This document shows, piece after piece, positions 42,340-53,460 of a stretch of 64,000 nucleotides of DNA; the stretch's first letter is position 1; each line of letters begins with the position of its first letter. The DNA comes from Gavia stellata (Eukaryota; Chordata; Aves; Gaviiformes; Gaviidae). Location: assembly GCF_030936135.1 (NCBI RefSeq), contig NC_082620.1, forward strand, positions 3,906,001 to 3,970,000, given 5' to 3'. The position numbers were made by a program, and so were the translations under genes. The notes under the pieces are model-generated. The model did not search any database. It saw only the letters and a list, made by a program, of their open reading frames with translations, and was not told the DNA's origin.

Positions 42340-42595
42340 CAGCGCCTCAGTATATGGGTAATGGGATATGGTGCTTTTCAACAGCGTTCCCTGGAGCACC
42401 AGCTAGGATGCAGGAGACCTGGTTTTATGCATCACTTTGCTGCTGGCATTCACATTTTATCATTACCTCCCTTTCAGTACCTCAGTTTCCCTGTCTCTAA
42501 AATGGGGTGATAGCTCTTGTCTCCGTTTATATTTTTTCTTAAGATATGTGGGTGACAAGTGCTGTATAAGAGCTAATTATAGCTGTTGTTGTCAC
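42340..42595 (+). repeat. MIR-like CORE-SINE, ancient
   Basis: In order: AGGATGCAGGAGACCTGGTT, TTGCTGCTGGC, the core CCTCAGTTTCCCTGTCTC with TAAAATGGGGTGATA, and a tail AGTGCTGTATAAGAGCTAAT. This is the order of the amniote MIR family with its L2-type tail, well diverged. It is the clearest interspersed repeat in the window. Confidence 0.65.
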
Positions 42596-43501
42596 TAAGA
42601 CCTGTGTAGCAGTAGGAGACCAACCAGGATGCTAGTATCTTAGAAGTGTTCTCATAAGAGTTGCTTTATTATCCACCATTAAATCTTGTCTGTGATAATA
42701 ATGTTCAAGACAACATGTAGTGAAAATGAGAAACCCCACAGCACATGGACATAGAGATTGCCCCTAACAGAGACTGCCTGTTCAGCAAACTATGTATGCT
42801 GTATTACTTAGTGGTTCCTGGAGGAGAGAGTCGTTCGGCTACTCTCAAGGTTGGAAGTAAATTTGGAAGTTGAACTCTTCTTTCATCCCTACAGATGGTT
42901 CCTGCTAGTGTAGGCTGAGGCACAGTGGCTGAGCACCAAGCAGGAAGTCTGCACCGCCAGTGCACGTGCTGTGGATAGGGGCCAACACAGTTGAGGCAGC
43001 TTCTTTCATCAGTGCTGAAATCAGTGTTTGAGTTGGACTTAATTTTGCAGTTTCCTTGGTAAGTCAATGTGCTGAGGCTGAAGCAATGTGAGATCCTGCC
43101 TAATGACACCATTTAATATTAGGGAGTGTAGCATGATAAATCAGATTCAGTAGGAGGGGCTATAAATAACGTGTCATATATGGGCATTTTCTATTTCAAT
43201 TTTCAGAAAAGAATTGTGAGTCTTATAATGGTATTTTGTCAAGTAGAAGGGAGCAAGAGTATGTTATTTCTTTTTTAGATGCAAAAGCCAACGCATTTCA
43301 AAATCTTGTCACAGCTCAGAATAATTGTGTGTGTGTATGAGCAAGTAGATAATACCTATGAGCTATCTCCAGATTTTTAAAAAAGTGAAAAAGGCACATT
43401 AAAAAGTAAAAAAAATGCCAGAGGGCAAACTTTTAAAGTCAACTAGCACACACAATGCTGACTTCACCTAATTCAATGCACGGTCCAGTGGTATTCACTG
43501 T

Positions 43502-43525
43502 ATTTTTTTTTATTATTATTATTTT
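43502..43525. repeat. T-run with ATT/TTA trinucleotide repeat
   Basis: A T-run passes into repeated ATT units and a short T-run; simple sequence. Confidence 0.8.
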
Positions 43526-43915
43526 ATGTTTTTAACCTCAAGCTAGCTCATGGTTATGCATCAAGCTGCAGGCAAGTGAAGAAATTATCATGGGGACAAG
43601 CTCAGCTGTGAACCTACAGCGTATTCAGTACTCAGGGGTACCTCTGTGTATGCATATCCTATCCCATGATAAGTGTGAAGTAGTCCAAGGTAGCTTATTC
43701 CTCGATGAAAACAGAGTAAATCTCATTTACTCTGAGATCAAAGCATGTGCATATGTGGACAGATACGACAGAGGAACTAGGGAGGTATTAATTTGAAATT
43801 TAGTACCCTCCATGGTGACTTGTTTGTGTGTGCTTTTAGTAGTGAAGATCTTGTTTTAATATATACTGTCAGGTAAGCTAGCAGGAAATCAATACTTAAC
43901 TGTGTGCATTTTCAG

Positions 43916-43977
43916 CCTCCGACAAAGGAGAGAGTTGCAATCTGACCAGACTTCACAAAGATACTGTCTGTCTGCAG
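43916..43977 (+). other. Splice-bounded 62-bp segment of unknown role
   Basis: The segment is preceded by TGTGCATTTTCAG and followed by CTGCAG|GTAGCT, a plausible acceptor and donor pair. Two of its three frames are open. No protein family is recognised. It may be a noncoding exon or chance. Confidence 0.2.
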
Positions 43978-46238
43978 GTAGCTGGCAAATGGGGTTAAAT
44001 TTAGTGGTAATACAACAGTACTGCCTGGTCTGGTGGTCCAATGTCTGTCATTCTCAAACAATGCGTGGCCTGTGAGGCACCTTTAGCATTGATTACAGCT
44101 ACAGAAAATTAAGGTTAAACCCAGTATTGCAGGGAGAATGAAGCATAAGGTTGCACAGGGTGTCTTTCATCTTATGTTGTTCTCATATTTGGCTCTGCTC
44201 AGAAACACTAAACCTGTGTTTGAAAAGCAGTGAGTCCATTTATTTAAAAAAAAAAAAGTCTGTTTTGAGGTTGATGTCATATAAGCAGTCAGATGCAAGT
44301 GTTATAAGGAGTCAGATATAAACCGGGAAAAGAGTAACTGGTTTTGCACTAAAGAGGGGAATCTTTTCTCCACTGAGTCGAGTGAATTCTGCTGTTGCTC
44401 TTGGTCATAGATTAGCGTAGTAGCTCACAGAATGTGTTCTGACGGGATGCTTGTTTTTTACGACCTTCATCTGGTAAGTTGGTGGTTTAGATAGCAGCAA
44501 ACTTGACAACATCCCTGTGACAGAGAAGCGCTGCTTTTATTTATCTTTCTTGGCAGTATGGGCTAGGAGATTTGCCTTATGCCTTGGGCTTGGTGGTGGG
44601 AGATACTGATCCAAGAGACATTGCTCTGTGTCCTGTTCTAACCATGATGCCACATGTACCTCTGCCTGTGGCTCTGCTGACTTCCCTGCCACACTAGATT
44701 TTGTTGAGTGGAAGAATAACACAGGTCAAATAAGGCATTTGTTCACTATTTGTTACTCACTGTAAATAGTTTGTTCAATGACCTTGTTCTCTGAGCTCTG
44801 AAAGCCTCTCTTACTTGTGAAGTGGGCTTTGAAGATTTAACTTCAGTTACTTCTCTGAGCTCCTGTATTCACAAAGCCCTCTGCAACAGCAGGCTGTAAA
44901 TGCATTTTATATTCCGTGGAGACTGCTCAGTGAAAGAAGCTGTTACCTTGACCGTTCGGAGTGTAGAGTAGCTTCATGTAAGACATGTGCAACATAGGAA
45001 ATCCTGAGTACAAATGACCTCTTGGTGAATTGGGAGGATGTCTTACACAGTGGATTTTTCCTGTCTTTGCTGAACCCTGGCAGAACTTGCAGTGATTTGA
45101 GAAGAAGATGCCAGGGAGTGCGAGGGAGTTGCCAGAGCACTGTAGTTTTTGTAGACTAGGTCAGAAGGACAGGCAGTGTTAATGTGTTGTGCTTTTTTGG
45201 TGAAAACTGTAGTGTGAAGGTCTGTATGCTGTAAATGCCTGAGAGATGGGAAATCAGAAGGTGCTCTCTACTGTTCCAACAAGGATTTAAGAGATGTAGC
45301 TTTTCTTCAGAGATTCATAAGGAGTTACAGTCAGAGTTACCACTAAGGCAGTAGATGATGAAGTGCAGGTAGGTAAAAATCAATTATCCAGAGACACACA
45401 GCAAACTGGGACTTGTCAGCATAGGGGAAACTTTTAGAATGAAGATTCTGACAGAGCGTTACTGCAGAATATCGGTTATGGTTAAAGTTGCTTTTTATTT
45501 CATAATAATCACTGAACCTTTAAAGCAGGAAATATTTGGGAGTCAAAGGGCCTGTGTCACGTAAGCGAGAGAGGAGCTAATGGAGAACAGCACGCTGCTG
45601 TTAATCAGCTTGTGTGGATAAACCCTTTGCAGAACCCTGGGAATACAACCAGAGACTCTAGAAACTATCATCCTGTAACCCAGACTGCTGAGGAGCAGCT
45701 GTACCCCATGCAAAGGGAGATGAGTTTAACTACCTGCGCTGAGCCTGTGAGCCTTCTTGTAACAGGCATGTCTGATCTGTGTATTCCTCTTTGCTGACTC
45801 CAGCACCCCTGGAGCTGACTGAGCTCTCACTCTTAGATTTGAATGTTGTTTTGCAGCCTTGGGAGGGAGGTAACAGATGAAAAAAAGCCAGCATTTCAGT
45901 CCCTTAAGATAGGAACTTTGGAGACAGCTGTTTGAATGTAGATTCAAACCTTCCAGCATGTCTGCTTCCCACTTGTTAAAATTGTGTAGGACTCATAGAA
46001 AGTCTCAGAGGAAGCATTTGGGAGGTGAAGGAAATCTGAACAATTCAAATCCATGTCTTCCACCTCCCCAGAGAATGTCTTAGCTTTAAGTGGTAGGCTG
46101 GGCACAAGCTGTGCCAGAGGAGAGAGCATACTGTTTCCCTGGGCTCAGGGCATTCAGCTGGGAATGAAGAATTTCTGTTCTAGCAGTACCTTGGGGACCT
46201 GGAGGACTCTTGTTTTAAACCAATTAATGTTTAGTGTA

Positions 46239-46252
46239 AAAAAAAAAAAAAA
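46239..46252 (+). repeat. Poly-A run, 14 bases
   Basis: Homopolymer with no SINE or gene-like sequence upstream. Confidence 0.8.
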
Positions 46253-49200
46253 TTGTAATCAATCTTTATAGCTGGGACCTTGTTGAATTTGTCTTGAAGT
46301 CAGGCCAACTTCATATTGCAAGATTGTTTGCTGGTTGGGTAAGTCTGCTGTTAAAAATGTCTTCAATTTCCCTGGGCTGTGCTTGGCTGGCTTATTTCAG
46401 TCTCTTCTTGACAGAGAGGAAGAAGTCAAGGATTTATAGCTGTGGAAAGTTGCCCACTCCTGGCTTGTACATTCCAGAAATTGTCCAGGAGGCTTTGGGT
46501 CCCTTAGATGATGATTTTAGTGTTCGTCATTTTAGACACATTGTAGCTTCAGTCACTGCTGCATAGAAGGAAGAGTCTTAAAATCTGGTTGATTTCTCTG
46601 TGACTTACTTTATGTATTTGAACAAGAGCAGATGGTCTAGATAGCACTGGGTGTATTGGTCTGCTGAACCTAGCACAGACAGCAGCTTAATTAACAGAGA
46701 AAGGGAAAGGAGCGTGTTTCTGTGATAGTATTTTATACAGAGCTTTTAACTCTTCCAGTTGGGACAAGACTCTGTGCAGGGAGTCTCCTGCTCAGAGTGA
46801 AACCCAGAGGTCAGGACATGTCTCTGTGCAAGCCTTTTTTGCTCCGAGAGCTCTGCCTCTGTCCTTGGCCTTGTGCTACTAATCTAGTCAGAGGTAAATC
46901 AGTCCCATGGTGAGAGGTGCCCTGCCAGAAGCTTAGGTGCAGGTGTACAGACAGGGAGCTGCAGCTGCCTAAAAAGCCGTGGATTTCCACTTTAGGAGCC
47001 CAGCAGTCTTTGTGCTCTGAAATATTGGCTTGCAAAAAATGCTCATCTTCGTCTGTGAACTGATGAATTTACCTACTGCTGGGAGTCAGCGGGCTGGCAA
47101 GTGTCTTATGATTGCTCTTCCGAAAAGGATAACTGAACCCTGTTCAGTGCTGGAAGGCAGCTTGTCATGCCATGGTGCAGAGTGGGCTAGAAGCAGAATA
47201 ACTGAGAAGAAATGCCACTGGTGGTCTTTTGCTCCATTCCAGAATAAAAATGGGAATGTCTCCATACTGCAAAGCTGTCTAAATAGTGTGTGACTCAGAA
47301 GCTGTGTGAGAGGGTACATAAACTCAGTAGAGTGAGGTATGGGAATATCCTTCGTCCCTTTAACCATTTAGTCACAGGCAGGCTTGCATTTTGTCAATCT
47401 TCTTATGTCATTACTGTGGCTTGGTATAAAATATGAAATTACTGGGTGTAATTGCTGCAAGGAGAAAGTGGTTGTGCCTGTGTGTATGTGCGTATTCTTC
47501 TTTTTGGGTAAGTAGTTGCTTGCACTTTTATTTAACTAGCAGTTTTCATGAAGGAGTCTTTGTGAGATGATCCGCCTTTGCCAACATTCTTGTGCATCAA
47601 ACAAGAATGATCATTTTTATTTAACAGGAGACAAACCAAAGTCCCAGCCAATGTATTAAAGATCCTGCAGGAAGCAAGCGGGAGGGTGGGGACCACAATC
47701 CAGGAAGTCTCTTGGGGCACAAGATATGGCTATGTCCAAATTACTGCACCTGGGGAATCTTCACGCAGTTCCGGGTGTCTCCACCTTTGAACAATCACAG
47801 CCCCAAGCAATGCTGTCGGTGGAAGTAATGTGCCAAGAACAGCCCATCTTTGTCAGCTCCTGTATCAGTTGTGGGATCTAGGCAGGCGGAGAGACAGGTT
47901 AATATGTTTCCTGTTTCTGTAAGCCCTGTTCTGACAGCTGGTCAGTTCTGGCTGCAGGCCTTCGTAGCCTCTGAATGGCAGGCCATAAATCAGAGCTGGC
48001 ACTTAAAAGAAGAATTGTAATGAAGGCTGAGAGATTGGAGGAGAATTGTTTTCCTGAGTCCCATCCCATTTTCACACGTGCACATACAGACACTTAACCT
48101 GTCCCTCAGAAACATTTAACTAGGCTTCACCTCTCTGGGAAGATAGACTGCCTAGTAAATCAGATGTCATGGGCAAACACTGCCCTAGCATTAAGGTGAT
48201 TATTTCCAAATGATTTGAAAAGACTTAGCACGAGGGCAGAAACCGTAAATAACAAGGAGCACTTTGAAAAGTTGGAGACAGCCTCGTGAGCCCTTGGGAA
48301 CTTCCCAGTGCAGAGTACAGATGCAGAACGCAAGGGAACTCCATCTCCTCGAGGGTGTACTGCAGAACAAGTGGGTCACCAGAGCAGTCAGCAAAGGGGA
48401 GTTCGTCCCGTGGGGCTTCCCAGATCTCTGTGGCAATGCAGGCTGCAACTGAGTCCTGTCTAGCCTGCATGAAATTGAGTATGAGATGCCCCATGCTGGC
48501 CACGAAGAGCAAGTTAGCATAAGAGATGTGTGAAATGCTGTTTGCAAAACACTACTGGGCTATAGGCAGTTGCAGTGGCAACTTGTGGCACTGGACGCTT
48601 GGCCCAAGATACAGATGGCTCCCATTTTGCGGCAGATGTTTGCATACTGCATACCTTAACTCTGCACATTTGTTCATGAGTGTCATCTACAGTGGTGTCA
48701 TCTAAAAGATGAGCTTTGTTTTCCCACAAATTACATGGAAGTGTTTGACTCTTCTCTGGCATTTGGACTCCACTTAAGCCCGTTTGTTCTTGGAATACGA
48801 ATACTATTAACAAGCAGAATAACGTGAAGAATGAGGAGTCCCGCTGTGAGATGACCCTTGATTGCCATGCCCATTGCGCAGTCCCCTCAGTCACGTGTTC
48901 TCACGTGTGGCTGCGGAGGCTCCTTTTGCTGTGTCTGCACAAGGCTTTCATAATAGTAAAACAGTTTAATTTATCATTTCTATTTGTTTTGCAGGAGGCA
49001 GTACAGTCCCTCAGCTGAGGCTGGTTCAACAGCCTGTCAGGCCTTCCTTTAACAGAAGGTCTGCCTCAAAAAATGCTGCTTTCTTGTGCTGAAGATCTTT
49101 CAGTATGAGTAGGAGAGGTGAGATAGGAGAGGAGAAAAGTGAGAGAACATGCAAGTGACTGTCAAGGCCATCAGCAAAATAGCAGTACTAGGCTAGGACA

Positions 49201-50655
49201 TTGGTCTGTAGACTTCCAGATCCAGTTAAACTGAAAGCTCGCAACTTTGAATTCCTCACCTGCCTGAAGATTGCAGTGTATTAGGGGGGAATATTACAGT
49301 GATAGAAGAATAAAAGCCTCACAGTCTTTGGAGACTTTCTTAAATGAAAATATGTTTCAAAGCAAAAAACCATTTGGTCCATCTGTGTCCCATTAGTAAG
49401 CTGGGGCCGTCATCCATTTTCATTAGACAGGGCCTGAGTGTGTGGGTGAGGACAGAGGCCCAGGCAGCTGCCCTGGACACCAGGCTAAAAAGCACCATAT
49501 GGAAAAGCCTAATGTATGTTAACAGGCATCAGAGACCAAAATTGAAAGAGTAATGGCCCGTCCACATGCGGTAGCCTCAATGAGACAAACTCTCAGCACC
49601 AATCTGTCAGCTGCAATTTTGGGTCATTACAGTGCTGCTAAGCAGAGGCTAACAGACAAGTTAGAGTAATCTGACTTCAGCAAGAATAATTCTTCCAGCC
49701 GTGCTAGCGCTCTGGCTCAGTTTCCTCCTTGCTAACATACATCAAACAAAATACCTTCCTTTCCTCAGAGATTCTTCCTGTCGGGCCTCAGGGGATCCCA
49801 GCCAAACATTTAAATTACATGCAATGATCTTTTAATTTGCTGGCTGCTTGGTGGCTCTGTATCGCTCCTGCCACTTCAGAGAAACACATGCTATAGCAAG
49901 ACTGTCTCCCTTTTGCCTGCCCCACAGAGGTGTACCTGAAGTATTTTCATTTTGGCCCCCCGAGTTTCTTCTTTCACTTTTAATTGTTAGCTAAGGAGGC
50001 TCAGAGTTTGAGTAAAACCATTAACTACTCTGTGCCTTGATATTCAGGTTGGAATACGGGTTTGATCCCAGATCTTGTACCAAGTTAACGCTGCATATAG
50101 CCAAATGATTTTGTTTGCCTTTCCAGCGGAGCTGAGCATTGCTGGAGCAAAGTAAGCTCTTGCAACTGTTTGGTGGCTAGTGGAAATCACTGGCAGATAT
50201 TATGGCTGGGGCGATTTAGGATATACTTTCATAGACTGTGCCGACTTTTAAATTAGAGGGCTATAGCATCGGCCAAGTCTCCCTTTGCTTGCCAGCAGGC
50301 CCAGTGCCTCCAGGGTATGTCAGCAATTTCTAGTGGGCTTTTTTTGCATGCAGCTTTGAGGCTCAACAAGTGGTGGGCCTGCAGTAAGTAGGGAAAACCA
50401 GGTGGCAATATGTCCAGCAGGTGTGAAAAAGTCACATATGTAATCACTTATGCTCAGCAGTCTGGTAACCTCTTAATCCAAGGAGTATTTGAGCACCAAC
50501 ACCTGAGCATTTGTTTTTGTACAGCCAGGTTATAGCTCTGCCCATCTCTGAAATGCAGGTTTTTCTGAGACGGGCTCACTCCTCCTTTGTAGTGCTTCTG
50601 TTTAATTGTGTTTTGTTGAAAACTGTATTTAAATGCTGTTATTTTCTTTTTGCAG

Positions 50656-50754
50656 ATTCCCTTTATTGTTCAAGCTTTTGTCATGATACCTGCAGCAAAT
50701 TTAGTGTTGTGGATTTCACTAACCGTGTTGAAAAGTGAGGAGCAGGAAGCCCAG
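50656..50754 (+). other. Splice-bounded 99-bp segment with an open frame, unknown
   Basis: TTATTTTCTTTTTGCAG precedes it and CCCAG|GTAAGT follows, an excellent acceptor and a consensus donor. The 33 codons are open in the phase-0 frame and encode a hydrophobic stretch beginning IPFIVQAFVMIPAANLVLWI and ending in acidic residues (KSEEQEAQ). I do not recognise the protein and found no partner exons. It could be an exon of an unknown gene, a lncRNA exon or chance. Confidence 0.3.
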
Positions 50755-50995
50755 GTAAGTGTCCCACTCATTTAAAAGACAAAGTTAAATTTCTCTGTGA
50801 AACAATAGCAATCTCACCTCAAATCCAAGTGTTTGACATTGCCCAAAACAAAAGCATACGGGAGGAAAGGATGATTTGCTGGTTATCACCTTGTGAAGAT
50901 TTCTGTGAGAGAAGCAAAAATGAGCAAAGATGCTGAGGAGTGAAGTGTCCATGCAGCACAGAACTCTTGCTCTGCATTCTGGTGGGCTTGGTTTG

Positions 50996-51017
50996 TTTTT
51001 TTTTTTTTTTTTTTTTT
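50996..51017 (+). repeat. Poly-T run, 22 bases
   Basis: Homopolymer T followed by CCC; no recognisable retroposon next to it on either side. Confidence 0.9.
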
Positions 51018-53224
51018 CCCCTGGGGCAAGAAACAAAAGCTGGAGGTTGGAATTCTGGCAAAAGTGAGCTTAGATCTAAACTGAAAGACACTGTTTGGTT
51101 TGAACACTTCCAGTTCTTTTGGGCAGAAACAGATCTGACATTCCTGCCTTAAAAATAAGATAGATAAGACCAGTCTTTGTAAAAGGCGATGGCATCTAGA
51201 AGGTACCTCGCTTATCTCCAATTTCTTCCCCAAAGAGAGGACAATCAGGGATCCAAGACTTCTTTGAAGGGGGGTCGATTTGAAATAGTTGGGAAAGGCA
51301 TATTATTCCATTGAGATGGTAAACAAAAGTTTAGCATAGCTGGTTGCTTGGTAGGTTTGGGATTTTTTCCTGGAGTGCTACAGGTATTTTAATATACGGG
51401 TTCTGACTGATGCGACTGTTGGCTCTGACATGGCCTTCAATCTATTTTCTCAAAGGCAGGAATGAGGTTGTGTGCATTCAGTGAGGGATTTAGCCAGAGG
51501 GAAGATTTGTCCATTTCAATATATCATGCTAACTCTTTAATGTCTGAGCAGTAGCTCTTATTTTGGGAGCGCTTTAGGCTGGCTTTACTGTTTATCTAGA
51601 TTAGTGGGGTAATAGCCTCTTTGTTAGAAAAAATTGAGGTTATGGACAATTGCAGAGGAAGAGAAATGGTGAAAAATGTTTTTGAGTTGAATAGGGGTGA
51701 GTAGAAAATGCATTTGGCTGTATATATGGACAAGAAGCCTGTTGCAAGTGGGTTTAATGAATTTGCCAGTCCTAATGCTGTTGAAACCTATTCTTCAGCA
51801 TGTTTCTCAGCTTCTCCCTCTACCTGAGGGGGAGGGAGCCTCACGAATTTACTGCCTCCTCCGTCCTCAGCAAGTTATACATTTGGGAGGTGAATACAGT
51901 TCTTCACAGTGTTAATTATGGCACGTAGAGGAAGAGCAGTCATGAAAGAAGAAGGAAGAAATGAAAGGGAGATGAAAATAGAGACAAGCAGCCAAGCTCT
52001 GACTTCCGAAGGCAGACCTTGTGCTCTCAGCTGAGAGCAACTTGTCTGCTGTGGTTTGATGTGGCAGATGAAGTCTAGGTTCCCCTTCTTAGAAAAACAA
52101 GGCCTTCATCTCAAACTTTGTGGTGGTGGCTGTACGCTGCAGAGTCTGGTTCTGCAGATAGGAAAGGAGAAAGGATGTAACAGCGGAGGATTATATGGAA
52201 ACTCCAGCAGGAGGTGGATATGGTTCTCCTGCTGAGGTTGCTTTTCAGTTCTCCCTTGACTAAGAATTATTTTGGAGAGAGGCTACTGCTCAAGTGGATC
52301 ATCTTGGTGGAGACTGTGTGCTGGAGGGAATGCCACATGCTAATAGTGCTAAACATGCTAAAATTCTAAGCTGGCAAGTGACTTTCCAGGCCTTGCAGTC
52401 ATCATGGCAGGTGTGTAACCCCAAACTACTCTCTCTAAATAAGATTGTCAGTCCTGGGTGCTGTTCTGGGAGCTGAAAAGTCTCCTAATTACTTCACAAG
52501 GCCAAGCTGCTTGCTGAATGAGGATATGGTAGGTTCAGGGGAGGTTTTTGATTAGCCTTAGTCTGTTCACAATAGGGAGTTCCTGATAGGCTCATCCACG
52601 GTTGGTCTTTGTGTGCTCTAGTACAGAGATATGTCATATTTTTCTTGGTTTTCTTTGTCGCCCCCAGTTTGCCTTCCCTGCTTTGAGCCTTCATGTTGGA
52701 CAAGAGATACATGTTAGACGTGTGTTATTCACCCGTCCCCTTTGTTCCTCTTAGCTGTTTGGAGGCAGGCTTACCCAAGGAAAGTGTGTTGGCTGTGCCT
52801 GTAACGTGCATAGCATCTTTGGTTGGAGAGAAGACAGCACTGTATTTCATAGCTTTGGCTCTAGCTGTGTCTGAATTGTAACCAAATTCTCTTCCCAGCA
52901 CAAACAGCTGCTCCAGTGAAGTCACAGACTTGGAGCCAGCCCAGCAGACACGCTGCAGCTACCAAGGATGTGGGCGGGAGCGAGACGGTAGCTTTGTGAG
53001 CTAGTTCAATTTCTGAGAGCCACGCTAATGGGTCTGGGGAGACAGGCAAGGGGAAAAGAGATTCTGACCTACGCAATTCTTATGCTGTCTTCCTCGTGGC
53101 AGAGTGGGAGTTTTTTCCAGGAGAAGGCAGAGTAATGTGACCAGCATCTCTTACTTGTGTGCTGTCATATTCTCTCCCCAAGGGGATGAGTATGTGCGGT
53201 GCAGGGGTTTGCCCTGGAATTTGT

Positions 53225-53460
53225 ATAGTCACATGTGTAAATACATACATATACATCCATGCAGTGGTTGAAATGGGCTGGCATACGTGAAAATTACATG
53301 CTGTTGGATTCTGTAGCTGTGTAGTTGAACAGAAGTTATACAGGTATTTGCACATTATCGTTTTGTTTGTGTACACATACATAATGTATAAATTGTGTGT
53401 GCGTTGTCTCTAACATGGGCATGCACACGTGTGCGCACACACACGGACACCCATGTTCAG
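53225..53460. repeat. CA/TACA-rich simple-sequence region
   Basis: Interrupted ATACATACATATACAT, TGTGTGTGCG and CACACGTGTGCGCACACACA tracts lie within about 240 bases; an old compound microsatellite. Confidence 0.7.

Noticed and set aside
46294-46566. 90-codon open frame with a hydrophobic start and acidic end
   Set aside because: No known motif, no promoter or splice context; probably chance.
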